A stretch of DNA of 64,000 nt, taken from NCBI RefSeq assembly GCF_000759675.1, contig NZ_BAWM01000152.1, positions 424,770-488,769 of the forward strand, written 5' to 3'. Origin of the DNA: Neobacillus niacini (GTDB taxonomy: Bacteria; Bacillota; Bacilli; Bacillales; Cytobacillaceae). Positions 42,251 to 52,020 of the stretch are shown piece by piece. Made by a program: the position numbers and the translations under genes. Under the pieces are notes generated by a model. That model saw only the letters and a list, made by a program, of their open reading frames with translations, did not search any database and was not told the DNA's origin. Positions within the stretch are counted from its first letter, which is position 1. Each line of letters starts with the position of its first letter.

Positions 42251-45200
42251 AGTTACTTAGGACCATTGATTTTCCTAAATGACTATAGGTCAGTTCAAGC
42301 TCATCCAAGATGTCAGTGTCAAATGGATGATATTCCTTCCCTTTTTCAAGGACATCCTTTGCCCCTAAATATCTGCCCTGTTCATTAAACAGTCGGCCTA
42401 ACCGTAAATGGACGTTATGTTCAAAAGGATTTTCCTCGATAATCTTCATCATCATTACTTCGGCTAAGCGCGTTTCACCTATTTCACAATGAATGAGTGC
42501 AACGAGATAGCGGAGATGAGTATCCTCTGGATCACCATTTAATTGTCGTTCAAACAGTGGAAGTGCTGATAGGTAATCTTCTTCATTCAAGTAATTCATT
42601 CCTAACTGATAGGCAAGTCGATCATCCCATTGTTCTTTTAACGCTTTTTGTAAAATTTTTATTGCATCCTCAACTAGTTCAAAATTCTCATATAATTGAG
42701 CAAAATGACTCACAGCAGAAAGATTTTTTTTATCTAATTTTATCGCCATTTCGTACAGCTCGATGATGGATCCAAAAAGGTTAATCTGTTTGGTACGGTT
42801 TTTTAATTTACGAACAAAACGACCAAACACATTTCCTTCCTCTTCATCCCCCCAGTTCATTTCCAAAATGAACTGTTTACCCGCTTCTGCAGCTAATAAA
42901 AACCTCGTACTCCTATCCTTATTTTCCCCATCTAGATTCGTAAGGAAAAGGGGGAGTTTTGACCATTTATTTCCGGCAGCCGTATAGTTGATTAGTGTTC
43001 TATATATCTCCTCATTCTCAGGCTCTTTATTTAAAAGCAATGTAAGGATAGAACGAACCCTCTCCCATTTTCTTGTTTTAATAAAAATTTTTGCTTGATG
43101 GTGAAGGAGTTCTGAAAAGTCTGGATCCACTTTAAGAGCAGCACTTACTTTTTCTTGTTCTAGGTCTAATTCACCTAGACCGCCATACGCATAGGCTTCA
43201 CTATCGAGCCTCCAAATTTCATTTATCACTTTTGGCATTGATTGAATCCTAGCCAATAATTGTCTCTGTCTGTCTTCGTCTAAAATTGAAACCAAATACT
43301 CGATATTTACACTTACTGGAGCAACATCCAGCAGATTAAGGAGATATTCAGCTTCTTCCGCGTCATTTTCCGTGTATGATGCCATTTCTGCAAGCCGCAA
43401 ATAAGCAGGTTCAATTTTAGGGTCAATAAGCAAACAATTTTTATAGTTTTCGGTCGAGAGCTCATACATTCCGATTTTAAAATAAACTTCACCCAATCGA
43501 TAAAAGGGGAAGGAATCTCTCTTTACCTGAATAGCAGTGTTATAGCAATCTAATGCCCTTGAATATTGTTGTTTTTCCTCGTACAACGTTCCCTGATAGC
43601 ATTTGAATTCAATCAGTCTAGAATTTTTTGTAAACTTCTGTTCGAGATATTTAATAGCACGATTAACAAATGGTGTCTCCTGGACTATTTTTACATAAAG
43701 CTCTAATGCTTCATTGTAATTGGAGTGGATATTGTTGATTCCATTCTCAATCAGCTCTATAGATTCTTCCAATAACTGGTTCTTATCTTCTTCCAATGCC
43801 CATTCAGCCATCATTCGTCCACCATTAATCAAGAACTCACTATCCTCGTTAAATCTGACTGCATGAGTTTTAAGAAATTCAACTGCCTTAGCCTTATTTT
43901 CCTGACTAGCTAGGATTTCTGCCAAACCAATATAGGCAAATGCATCATCTGGAAATAATTCGATGCATTCTTGATAGCAATTCATACACTTTTCGATTTC
44001 CTCTTGTTCATGATAGAAATCTCCAAGACGCACCAAAAGCTGAGCAGAATTAGCGAAATTTAAGCCTGATTGTAAAATTTCTTCTGCTTTGGCAGGCTCC
44101 TTCAGCTCTTGATCATATATGTCGGCAGCAGCAAGTACGGCAAAGGGGATATTTTCTTCTAAATTTATCGCTATTAAATATCCACGCAGCGCCTTTCTTA
44201 TTTTCCCTAGCTTCTGGTCAAGACGCGCTCGTTCATACCACGCATGTCCATCCGTCGGTATATCTCGAATCAGTTGATCATAAATCCTCCGAGCTTCCTC
44301 GTGCTCTTGCTTTTCAATTAACACAGCTGCATGATTAATACGAACAAATCGTTCTTTCGGTGCCAGTTCCATACTAATAGAAGAGTAATACTCTGCGCTT
44401 ATAACATCTTCAGAGTAAAGATATGCGAGTGCTAGATAGCTCCAAGTATAGTATTGATCCGGATCGAGCTGCAGGGAGTTCCGAAAATACTCAATTGCTT
44501 CTCTCATTTCGTCAAAGTAAAGTGCAATTCTTCCACTGAGAAAATGATAGAGGGGGCTGAATGTTTTCCGTGCTGTATGATTGAGCTGCTCTCTTGCCTG
44601 TTCCATTTTATGGAGTCGCATGTAAGCTTGAGCCACATGTAAATTCATAAAGTCATTGTTTGGGTAGGCCTCCAACAGCTTTTCAGCACATTTAACGATG
44701 AAATCACTATACTCTTCAAAGGAAAAATGCTTAACAACATATATCGGAGAGTACGGAACATCGATTGTAGCTTTTAAAAACTCAAAAAATATCTTTTTGT
44801 ACTTTTCTTCGTCCTCTTCTATTTTTTCGCCTAAATCATGGAGCCTTCGGAAATACTCATCCTCTTCCATTGATAAGAAGGTTAGTTCTTGGACCCTGTC
44901 CTTCGGAACACATACAATGGACATATAACTTGTAGAAACATTTGCCTTTTCCAAATCACTAGCAGCCATATACATCGTGTCCAAGAGGTTAGGTTCTTGA
45001 ATATGATATAAATCAAACCGACTGTCATACCCTGTCATCACTTGAACATGAGAAGAATGCTCAAAATCAACACTTAACAGAATCGGAATATTCTTTTTCA
45101 AAAGTGCTCGATAATGCTCTTTCTTGCCTATAAAATAACGACATTCATAACCGTTTTCCTCAAGGTAATCAACGGTAGTCGATAGTTTTGAACCGGTAAA

Positions 45201-46211
45201 ATCAAAAATATGGCGGGCAATTTCATCTTGTGTGATGTCCATTCCAAAATAGGTCAGGATCATCTCTAAGCTTGCTGGGACGCAATAATTGCTTTTTTGA
45301 ATAATGGGCTTGATATTAAGCTTAATCAATTCACCTTGTTCATTTTTAATGGTGAAAAGGGATTTCTTCCCCTTATCTTCATTGCTAAGGAGATCAAACT
45401 CTCCCAATTGGTAGTTAGCGTTTTTTGTTAACTGATGAAAATATTTTTGATAGGCATGCTCCGCTATTCTTTCATTCAATACCTCAATCACTACAAGCAT
45501 ATCTGTCATTTTACCGAGGTCACGATAGCGTCTTACTTTTTCTAAGAGGAAGGACGGTGTTTCAGGGTAGAGTTGTTCCCCTTTTTCGATCAGCTTAAAT
45601 GCCTCATCAATTTGTCCATTGGATGCCTTTAAATCCGCAAGCAGCAAATAACAAATTCGTCCTTTTTCGGGATGCACTAAGCCTTGTTGAAAGTATTCCT
45701 CCGCCTTTTCCCTGTCCCCGATTTGCATGTACACATAACCAAGCTTGTCATAAAGAGGACGGGAAGATTTCTTCACCTTTTCAAGCAGCCTTTCCGCTTC
45801 ATTAAATAGTTTCATTTCTAGTAAACAACGAATCTTGCAAAAATATAGCCGTTCCACTTTTTCACAATCCCGAATCTCTTCTTGATTATCGGTAATTGCA
45901 GCCGAAATAAGCTCATCTGCCTCTAACAGCCTTCCATTATCAAGAAGCTCCTCACAATACCAAGAAATCGTTAAAAAGCAAGGGAATCGGCGATAAGCAT
46001 AACGAGCAATAAATGAGCTGTAATGATACATCAAAAAATGGTCTGTCAAACGAATCAACACTTGAAATTCTTCGGCAGACTTTATCTTTTTAAGCTCCTG
46101 TTTCAATTCAGTAAAGCGCAGCGATTGTAAGCGTTGTATCTCTTGATTAATGATATCTAAAGCTTGATAAAATTCATTCTGGTCATATAAGGATTTCAGT
46201 TTTGTAATCAT
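42249..46211 (-). CDS. Giant TPR protein with an embedded C39 peptidase-like domain
   Basis: 1320 residues from the ATG at 46211 (CCTGGAGGACTAGAT site). The N-terminal 290 residues and the region from about 500 to the end are TPR-type helical repeats (EKAEEYFQQGLVHPEKG, EAIEYFRNSLQLDPDQYYTW). Between them a C39-like papain fold is visible: KSNYCVPASLEMIL with the likely catalytic Cys (about 316), SSHVQVMTGYD with His (about 395) and IQEPN where an Asp is usual. No signal peptide or membrane segment is seen, so it is cytoplasmic. Function unknown; a scaffold that binds or cuts a peptide is plausible. Confidence 0.8.
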   Translation of the reverse strand: MITKLKSLYDQNEFYQALDIINQEIQRLQSLRFTELKQELKKIKSAEEFQVLIRLTDHFLMYHYSSFIARYAYRRFPCFLTISWYCEELLDNGRLLEADELISAAITDNQEEIRDCEKVERLYFCKIRCLLEMKLFNEAERLLEKVKKSSRPLYDKLGYVYMQIGDREKAEEYFQQGLVHPEKGRICYLLLADLKASNGQIDEAFKLIEKGEQLYPETPSFLLEKVRRYRDLGKMTDMLVVIEVLNERIAEHAYQKYFHQLTKNANYQLGEFDLLSNEDKGKKSLFTIKNEQGELIKLNIKPIIQKSNYCVPASLEMILTYFGMDITQDEIARHIFDFTGSKLSTTVDYLEENGYECRYFIGKKEHYRALLKKNIPILLSVDFEHSSHVQVMTGYDSRFDLYHIQEPNLLDTMYMAASDLEKANVSTSYMSIVCVPKDRVQELTFLSMEEDEYFRRLHDLGEKIEEDEEKYKKIFFEFLKATIDVPYSPIYVVKHFSFEEYSDFIVKCAEKLLEAYPNNDFMNLHVAQAYMRLHKMEQAREQLNHTARKTFSPLYHFLSGRIALYFDEMREAIEYFRNSLQLDPDQYYTWSYLALAYLYSEDVISAEYYSSISMELAPKERFVRINHAAVLIEKQEHEEARRIYDQLIRDIPTDGHAWYERARLDQKLGKIRKALRGYLIAINLEENIPFAVLAAADIYDQELKEPAKAEEILQSGLNFANSAQLLVRLGDFYHEQEEIEKCMNCYQECIELFPDDAFAYIGLAEILASQENKAKAVEFLKTHAVRFNEDSEFLINGGRMMAEWALEEDKNQLLEESIELIENGINNIHSNYNEALELYVKIVQETPFVNRAIKYLEQKFTKNSRLIEFKCYQGTLYEEKQQYSRALDCYNTAIQVKRDSFPFYRLGEVYFKIGMYELSTENYKNCLLIDPKIEPAYLRLAEMASYTENDAEEAEYLLNLLDVAPVSVNIEYLVSILDEDRQRQLLARIQSMPKVINEIWRLDSEAYAYGGLGELDLEQEKVSAALKVDPDFSELLHHQAKIFIKTRKWERVRSILTLLLNKEPENEEIYRTLINYTAAGNKWSKLPLFLTNLDGENKDRSTRFLLAAEAGKQFILEMNWGDEEEGNVFGRFVRKLKNRTKQINLFGSIIELYEMAIKLDKKNLSAVSHFAQLYENFELVEDAIKILQKALKEQWDDRLAYQLGMNYLNEEDYLSALPLFERQLNGDPEDTHLRYLVALIHCEIGETRLAEVMMMKIIEENPFEHNVHLRLGRLFNEQGRYLGAKDVLEKGKEYHPFDTDILDELELTYSHLGKSMVLSN

Positions 46212-46350
46212 ATCTAGTCCTCCAGGCATCCTTTGTCCTAATAACTCTAGCATATATAAAAATGTCAGAAAATTCTAGTGGAAAACTATCTTTTACTTTT
46301 CAACCTAGTTAATATAGAATTACTCTTAGATTTACATAAGGATGGATTAA

Positions 46351-47715
46351 ATGAATATATCGAAAAAGCCATTTTCCAAAAAGAAAGAGTTATCAACGAT
46401 TCAACTAATCGTTATTTTTTACTTATCTGCTTTAATCATTTCAACATTACTTTTGTTAATACCATTGGCACATAGTGAAAATGCATCCATTAGTTTTATT
46501 GATGCCCTATTTACATCAGCTAGTGCTGTAAGTGTAACAGGTCTTAGTGTAATTTCCTTAAAAGATACCTTTAATAATTTTGGTATATTTCTCTTGTGTC
46601 TTATTCTCCAATTAGGCGGATTAGGGGTAATGTCACTTAGTACCTTCCTATGGATTATGATTGGGAAAAAAGTTGGGTTAAAGGAACGCCAACTGATCAT
46701 GGTGGACCAAAATCAATCTAATTTATCTGGTTTAGTGCAACTGGCAAAACGGGTTTTTATTACCATCATTTCAGTTGAAATTATTGGCGGAATTATTTTA
46801 GGATTACGGTTCTTAAAATACTTTGACAGCCCCTTATCTGCTTTTAAACATGGATTTTTCGGTTCGATTAGTGCCACAACAAATGCAGGATTTGATATTA
46901 CGGGAAGTTCATTAATACCTTTTAGTAATGACTACTTTGCACAAACGGTTATTATTTTTTTGATGATTATCGGAGCGATTGGATTCCCGGTTATTGTGGA
47001 AGTATATGAATACTTTTTAAGTTTGAAGAGTAAAAAAAGATACCATTTTACTCTATTTACAAAATTAACTACAGCTACTTTTGTTATACTAACAATTGTC
47101 GGAGGTCTGATGATTTATTTACTCGACAGTTATCATTTTTTTGCTGATAAATCTTGGCATGAAACGTTTTTTTATTCACTATTTAATTCCGCCACAACCA
47201 AAAGTGCAGGGTTAGCTACAATGGATATAAATGAATTTACTCCCAGCAATCAGCTCTTTATGTCTGTTTTAATGTTTATTGGCGGTTCACCCAGCAGCGC
47301 CAGTGGCGGGATACGGACCACCACGTTTGCAATTGTTTTACTAGCCATTTTCTTTTATGCACGAGGAAAAGGTTCAATTAAAGTATTTAGAAGAGAACTG
47401 CATACTGAGGATGTGCTAAAATCTTTTATCGTGATTTCCACTGCTGCCACACTCTGTTTAGTCTCGATCTTAATCTTATCTATTACGGAAAATGGAACCT
47501 TGATTCAAGTAATTTTTGAAGTAACGTCTGCATTTGGAACGAATGGATTGTCGATGGGCCTAACACCGATATTAACGACATTTGGGAAAATCCTCATCAT
47601 CTTTTTGATGCTTATCGGAAGATTGGGGATTGTGACGTGTTTACTTATTTTAAGAGGCAAGGATAACAGCCAGGAGAAAATTCATTATCCTAAAGAAAAA
47701 GTTACAATCGGGTAA
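46351..47715 (+). CDS. Ktr/Trk-type potassium transporter membrane subunit (KtrB/KtrD)
   Basis: 454 residues. Four pore loops of the SKT superfamily are visible, each with its filter glycine: SAVSVTGLSV (about 58-67), SATTNAGFDIT, SATTKSAGLATMD and TSAFGTNGLSMG. The start follows AAGGATGG. The partner RCK subunit (KtrA/KtrC) is not in the window, which is usual for KtrD. It imports K+ with sodium coupling. No c-di-AMP riboswitch was seen in the short upstream gap. A terminator follows. Confidence 0.93.
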   Translation: MNISKKPFSKKKELSTIQLIVIFYLSALIISTLLLLIPLAHSENASISFIDALFTSASAVSVTGLSVISLKDTFNNFGIFLLCLILQLGGLGVMSLSTFLWIMIGKKVGLKERQLIMVDQNQSNLSGLVQLAKRVFITIISVEIIGGIILGLRFLKYFDSPLSAFKHGFFGSISATTNAGFDITGSSLIPFSNDYFAQTVIIFLMIIGAIGFPVIVEVYEYFLSLKSKKRYHFTLFTKLTTATFVILTIVGGLMIYLLDSYHFFADKSWHETFFYSLFNSATTKSAGLATMDINEFTPSNQLFMSVLMFIGGSPSSASGGIRTTTFAIVLLAIFFYARGKGSIKVFRRELHTEDVLKSFIVISTAATLCLVSILILSITENGTLIQVIFEVTSAFGTNGLSMGLTPILTTFGKILIIFLMLIGRLGIVTCLLILRGKDNSQEKIHYPKEKVTIG

Positions 47716-47721
47716 AGAACA

Positions 47722-47742
47722 GGGGGATTTGTGTCCCCCTTT
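47722..47742 (+). terminator. Terminator after the Ktr gene
   Basis: Stem GGGGGA/TCCCCC with a short loop and TTTT. Confidence 0.7.
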
Positions 47743-47744
47743 TG

Positions 47745-48719
47745 CTATGCATTGATAGTGATGGTAGTGGTTGAGCCTGAAGCTGAAATCGCTGCGTTTG
47801 CACCCATTGGGATAGTGGCAATAGGCTGAACATGTCCGAAATTAACGTTTGCAATGACCGGAATGTGGGTTAGTTCTTTCTTCGATGCAATGACTAGCTT
47901 TATTGCAGCTTCTGTTACGTTTGAAGCTTTTTGGAATCTGCCAATAAGAATTCCTCTAATACTGGTTGCTTCAGGCAGGTGAAGCAATGATTGAAGCAGG
48001 CGGTCAAAGGAATGAATGTGTGCTTCATCATCCTCCTCGATAAAAAGAATACTATCCTTTAGTGAAGGCATATATTCCGTCCCCTGTAAAAGGTGCAACG
48101 TACTTAAATTCCCGCCCACCAGTTTTCCTTCTGCTTCCCCTTCATGGATGACCATATAGTGTTCCTGTTCAACAAAGGTTCGTTCTTCCTGATCCAGATA
48201 CCACTTATCATCACTCCAGGTAGGTGAAGGATTCACCTCATATGGCGCATCATTCGTTACTGCTTCTAGGAAAGATTGAAGCGTGTAATCGATGCCATAT
48301 TTAACACCAAACGTTGAAAAAAACGGTCCAGAATACGTGATTAAGCCGGTTTTTTGATAGATCGCCGCATTTAACGCAGTTATGTCACTATAGCCGCAAA
48401 ACACTTTTGGATTCGCCTTAATCAAATCATAATCTATGTAGTTTAATAATTGATTGGCATGATAGCCGCCGAGTGCCGTAAGAATCCCTTTCACATTTGG
48501 ATCTCTAAAGGCATCGTGCAGGTTTTCAATCCTTTGTTCAATCGAAGTCGTAAAAAATTCATCATGGTCATCGACATGTTTTCCGAACGTGACGGTAAAG
48601 CCTAGCTGATTTAATCGCTGTGTCGCAACTTCCACTTGCTTCCCCTTGATAACCGCCATACTCGTAGATGGCGCAATCACCCTAATTTCATCCCCAGGAG
48701 ATAATCGATTTGGCAGCAT
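47745..48719 (-). CDS. S66-family LD-carboxypeptidase (MccF-like)
   Basis: 324 residues from the ATG at 48719 (AAAGGAGG site); the longer frame adds 39 residues of intergenic DNA. Key S66 motifs are GYSDITALNAA with the nucleophile Ser, FIEEDDEAHIHSFDR with Glu, and a late His in NVNFGHVQP. It fits cytosolic LD-carboxypeptidase for muropeptide recycling, or an MccF-type self-immunity peptidase that cleaves microcin C analogues. No microcin genes are near, so recycling is more likely. Confidence 0.9.
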   Translation of the reverse strand: MLPNRLSPGDEIRVIAPSTSMAVIKGKQVEVATQRLNQLGFTVTFGKHVDDHDEFFTTSIEQRIENLHDAFRDPNVKGILTALGGYHANQLLNYIDYDLIKANPKVFCGYSDITALNAAIYQKTGLITYSGPFFSTFGVKYGIDYTLQSFLEAVTNDAPYEVNPSPTWSDDKWYLDQEERTFVEQEHYMVIHEGEAEGKLVGGNLSTLHLLQGTEYMPSLKDSILFIEEDDEAHIHSFDRLLQSLLHLPEATSIRGILIGRFQKASNVTEAAIKLVIASKKELTHIPVIANVNFGHVQPIATIPMGANAAISASGSTTTITINA

Positions 48720-48820
48720 AATATATGTAACCTCCTTTTTTAGATAGTTTACCAGAAGTAGGATAGCTTTTTGAAGGAATAGAGGTTTTTTGAAAAAGTT
48801 TTCTTGGAGATTCGGGGCAT

Positions 48821-48900
48821 CGCAGATATACTTCATTTAACGCAGATATATTTGTTTTATCGCAGATATATTGAAATTAACGCAGATAAATTCTTTTTAC
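48821..48900. repeat. Degenerate 20-bp-period array, four units
   Basis: CGCAGATATA (last unit CGCAGATAAA) begins exactly at 48821, 48841, 48861 and 48881. The other 10 bp of each unit vary but are AT-rich. It lies in the divergent gap between the S66 peptidase and the NERD gene. The 20-bp period is close to two helical turns. Confidence 0.85.
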
Positions 48901-49021
48901 AAAGTCGTTAATTAAAGATTAGACATAAAATAGACAATATTTGAGATATTTTTACAAATTTCTGCAGGGAATATAAATTTTATTAACGAAATAACATATA
49001 AAACAGAAAGGAATGATGAGT

Positions 49022-49993
49022 TTGATAGGAAAATTACGGTCCATTCCGTTAAAAATATTAATATTGAGAGCCTTATTACGGCGACTCCCCAAAAACCATC
49101 CAAAAAGACTTCAAATTAACGAAGAACGTTCAAGAAGAGAAGCAGGTTACCAAAGTGAAGAATACCTCGATTCCCTTATCGAACAACTCCTTGGAAGTAA
49201 GTTCATCATTTTCCACGATTTAAATTTCTCAGACGGCAAATCCACCTACCAAATCGATAATCTTCTCATTTCTCCAAAATTAGCTCTAATCATTGAAGTG
49301 AAGAACATGACTGGTGAATTAACATTTGATTCCATTAATGATCAGTTTTATCAAAGGGTTGGTGATAAAATAAAAGGTTATCCTGATCCGGTTACTCAGG
49401 TTCAAAGACATCAATCCTACATAAACAAGCTGTTAGCTGAAAATAATTTTCCTCCTGTCCTAGTTGATTATTTTATTGTAATCAATAATTCAAATGCTGT
49501 TCTTGTATTTAAAGGAACGAGCCCTGAAGTAAGAAAGCGCATTTGTAAATCCCACAGTTTCCACAAAAAAGTTCCTCTAATTGAAAATGCCCATATAGAA
49601 AACATCCTAACTAACAAAGATCTCCGAAAACTTAGCAAGCTACTTTTGAAAAAGAACATTCCACCAACAAACTATATTTTGGAAAAATATGAAATTAAGG
49701 TATATGATCTATTAACAGGAGTTCATTGTCCTTTCTGTTGGTACCTCCCTATTATTCGTAGTAAAAAGCAATGGTTCTGCCCCTCATGCAAGGAGTATTC
49801 ATACGACGCTCATATTCTAGCATTAATGGATTATTTTTTACTCTTTAATATGAAAATAACAAACCAACAATTTCGGATATTTGCCCATATTTCCTCACCA
49901 GATACCTCTGGTAGAATTTTGCGTTCTACGAATCTAAAAAGTACTGGAACAAACAAAGGTCGTTTTTATTATCCTGAGATAATCCCATGGTGA
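49022..49993 (+). CDS. NERD-domain protein with C-terminal zinc ribbon
   Basis: 323 residues from a TTG at 49022, preferred because AGAAAGGA is 9 nt upstream; two ATGs at 49013 and 49016 overlap the site but remain possible. The NERD (nuclease-related) core includes EEYLDSLIEQLL (about 45-56), YQIDNLLISP (about 75-84) and IEVKNMTGEL (about 91-100), resembling the D-ExK nuclease pattern. A zinc ribbon follows (CPFCWYLPIIRSKKQWFCPSC, given here in part: CPFC and CPSC). Function is unknown; such proteins are thought to act on DNA. Phased repeat arrays flank it on both sides. Confidence 0.82.
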   Translation: MIGKLRSIPLKILILRALLRRLPKNHPKRLQINEERSRREAGYQSEEYLDSLIEQLLGSKFIIFHDLNFSDGKSTYQIDNLLISPKLALIIEVKNMTGELTFDSINDQFYQRVGDKIKGYPDPVTQVQRHQSYINKLLAENNFPPVLVDYFIVINNSNAVLVFKGTSPEVRKRICKSHSFHKKVPLIENAHIENILTNKDLRKLSKLLLKKNIPPTNYILEKYEIKVYDLLTGVHCPFCWYLPIIRSKKQWFCPSCKEYSYDAHILALMDYFLLFNMKITNQQFRIFAHISSPDTSGRILRSTNLKSTGTNKGRFYYPEIIPW

Positions 49994-50002
49994 AACCAGT
50001 TA

Positions 50003-50056
50003 CGCAGATATATTTGAATTATCGCAGATATATCCGATTTATCGCAGATATCTACT
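50003..50056. repeat. Degenerate 20-bp-period array, three units
   Basis: CGCAGATAT begins at 50003, 50023 and 50043, again exactly every 20 bp, and follows the NERD stop codon by 9 nt. Same orientation as the array before the gene. Confidence 0.82.
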
Positions 50057-50069
50057 ATTATCCAAAAAC

Positions 50070-50094
50070 AAACCCGCTAAATTTAGCGGGTTTA
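50070..50094. terminator. Bidirectional terminator
   Basis: Stem AAACCCGCTAAA/TTTAGCGGGTTT, almost no loop; it ends the convergent NERD and oxidoreductase genes. Confidence 0.8.
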
Positions 50095-51558
50095 GGCCAT
50101 TACTACTTCTTTTTTTCGTTCGGTTGTTACTTTTTTGATGATATCTCTCGCAATCCAGACACCGCAAGCACTTGCTTGAGCAAGACCGCGGGTAATTCCT
50201 GCGCCATCACCGCCGACATACAAACCGCTGATTTCTGATTCAAAACGGTCATTGAGTTTCGGTCTAGCAGAATAGAATTTTGCTTCCACTCCGTAGAACA
50301 ATGTGTGTTCTGAAGCTAATCCTGGCGTAATTTGATTCAATGCTTCGGTCATTTCAATTAAACTCTTAAGAGTATTATATGGAAGAACAAGGCCAAGGTC
50401 TCCTGGAACCGCCTCTTTAAGCGTTGGCTCGATGAATCCCTCTTTAATTCTACGTTCTGTTGAACGACGTCCTTTTAAAATATCTCCATACTTTTGCACG
50501 ATTAAGCCCCCATTTGAAAGAGAGTTTGCAAGACGTGATACTTCGTGCGCATATTCGTTCGGCTTATCAAATGGCTCTGAAAATGTATGAGATACAAGCA
50601 AGGCGAAGTTTGTATTCGGGCTGCCAAGCTTCGGATCCTTGTAGGCATGCCCATTGGCAAGCATGATACCTGAGTGGTTTTCAACGACAACATGTCCTGA
50701 AGGATTGCTGCAAAACGTACGCACTCGTGTTCCAACTGATGTATTGAAGACAAATTTTCCTTCATACAAATTCTCATTGATTTCCTGCATAACAATGTCG
50801 GATGTCTCTACACGAACACCGATATCTACTTGATTACTAGTCATCTTCAGGCGACGTGACTTTAAGATGTCAGTTAGCCATTTCGATCCATCTCTACCTG
50901 GGGTAATGACAACCTTTTCAGCAAAAATATCCTTATCACCTTTTAGCTTGATACCCTTAACGACATAACCATCAGGTGTCTTTTCAGTAATTAAATCCTG
51001 GACTTCAGTTTTAAAAGCCAATTCAACTTTATCATTTAAGTATTCAAAGATACTTTTCATTATTTCTAAGTTTTGCTCTGTTCCAAGGTGACGAACCTGA
51101 GCACGTAACAATTTTAAGCCAGCTGCAAAGCCGCGGCGCTCGATATCCTTAACTTTATCTGTTAGCGGATCGGTAATACTATCTGTTGCACCATGCTTTA
51201 AATTAATTTCATCTACATATTTAATCAAATCGACAACTTGGGAATCTGAAAGATAATCCGTCATCCAACCGCCAAATTCACTCGTGATATTAAACTTTCC
51301 ATCAGAATATGCCCCTGCACCGCCAAAGCCGCTAGTAATAGAACAAGCTGGCAAACATCCTGCATATTCTTTCTTCCCTGCTGCTGGAGGACATTTCTCA
51401 ATTTTATTTTCTAAAATTGGACAATTTCTCCGATAAATATCATGCCCCTTATCCACTAACAGCACCTTTGCGTTCGGCATTTTTAGTGTAAGTTCATAAC
51501 AGGTAAAAATCCCCGCTGGGCCTGCACCCACTACTATAACATCATATCTATTTTCCAT
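50092..51558 (-). CDS. NAD(P)/FAD-dependent oxidoreductase of unknown substrate
   Basis: 488 residues. An FAD Rossmann motif starts it (DVIVVGAGPAGIFTCYE, about 6-22), and a C-terminal FAD segment reads GLYVGGDGAGITRGLAQA. A cysteine-rich stretch (CPILENKIEKCPPAAGKK, then CLPAC) lies at about 46-72. The family (COG2509-like flavoproteins) is widespread in Firmicutes with no proven reaction. No membrane segment is seen, so it is cytosolic. Monocistronic, no clear ribosome-site oddity. Confidence 0.85.
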   Translation of the reverse strand: MENRYDVIVVGAGPAGIFTCYELTLKMPNAKVLLVDKGHDIYRRNCPILENKIEKCPPAAGKKEYAGCLPACSITSGFGGAGAYSDGKFNITSEFGGWMTDYLSDSQVVDLIKYVDEINLKHGATDSITDPLTDKVKDIERRGFAAGLKLLRAQVRHLGTEQNLEIMKSIFEYLNDKVELAFKTEVQDLITEKTPDGYVVKGIKLKGDKDIFAEKVVITPGRDGSKWLTDILKSRRLKMTSNQVDIGVRVETSDIVMQEINENLYEGKFVFNTSVGTRVRTFCSNPSGHVVVENHSGIMLANGHAYKDPKLGSPNTNFALLVSHTFSEPFDKPNEYAHEVSRLANSLSNGGLIVQKYGDILKGRRSTERRIKEGFIEPTLKEAVPGDLGLVLPYNTLKSLIEMTEALNQITPGLASEHTLFYGVEAKFYSARPKLNDRFESEISGLYVGGDGAGITRGLAQASACGVWIARDIIKKVTTERKKEVVMA

Positions 51559-51700
51559 TGTCCAAAACCTCCAAGACGTATGTATTTACTTAACCCTTGG
51601 TAAATATATCAGAGATTAATCTGTCCGTCAACAATAAAAACGAACTATCGATAAAACAAATACAACATCGTTCGTGTTTTGCTCGTTTTTTGAAAATAAC

Positions 51701-51736
51701 AAAAAAGACTCAGTGCTTTTTCGCCTGAGTCTTTTG
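51701..51736. terminator. Terminator after the YjcZ-like gene
   Basis: Stem AAAAGACTCAG/CTGAGTCTTTT with a 12-nt loop. Confidence 0.75.
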
Positions 51737-51739
51737 GGT

Positions 51740-51901
51740 TTAGCACCAGCTAGCACCGATGATGATTAATAAAATAAACAACACCACGATTAATACAAAA
51801 GTTCCACAACCATAACCGATGCCACCTACTCCTGGATAGCCGATACCACCTACTCCTGGATAGCCGTAACCACAGCATTCTTGCCCATAACCATAATGCA
51901 T
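51740..51901 (-). CDS. YjcZ-family small sporulation-type membrane peptide
   Basis: 53 residues after TAAGGAGTGAATTGGT. The N-terminus is Gly/Tyr/Cys-rich and contains a perfect 8-residue duplication, GYPGVGGI twice (about 13-28). It is followed by one hydrophobic helix ([19 protein letters not shown] end). This layout is typical of YjcZ/SscA-type tiny proteins made in sporulation and associated with coat assembly. Role inferred from family. Confidence 0.85.
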   Translation of the reverse strand: MHYGYGQECCGYGYPGVGGIGYPGVGGIGYGCGTFVLIVVLFILLIIIGASWC

Positions 51902-52020
51902 ACCAATTCACTCCTTAAGGTTTTGTCTGTTAACACTCTTACTTTATGTAATAGGTACTTGACCTGTCTGTGCATTCGCCTATATTATGAGAATCAACGA
52001 TAAAATTGTAGGTGATAAAA

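Noticed and set aside
46211-46350. c-di-AMP (ydaO) riboswitch before the Ktr gene
   Set aside because: The gap is only about 140 nt and none of the conserved ydaO motifs is visible.
48821-48900. Possible CRISPR array
   Set aside because: Repeats are only 10 bp with 10-bp intervals and drift in sequence; no cas genes are near. CRISPR repeats are longer and near-identical.
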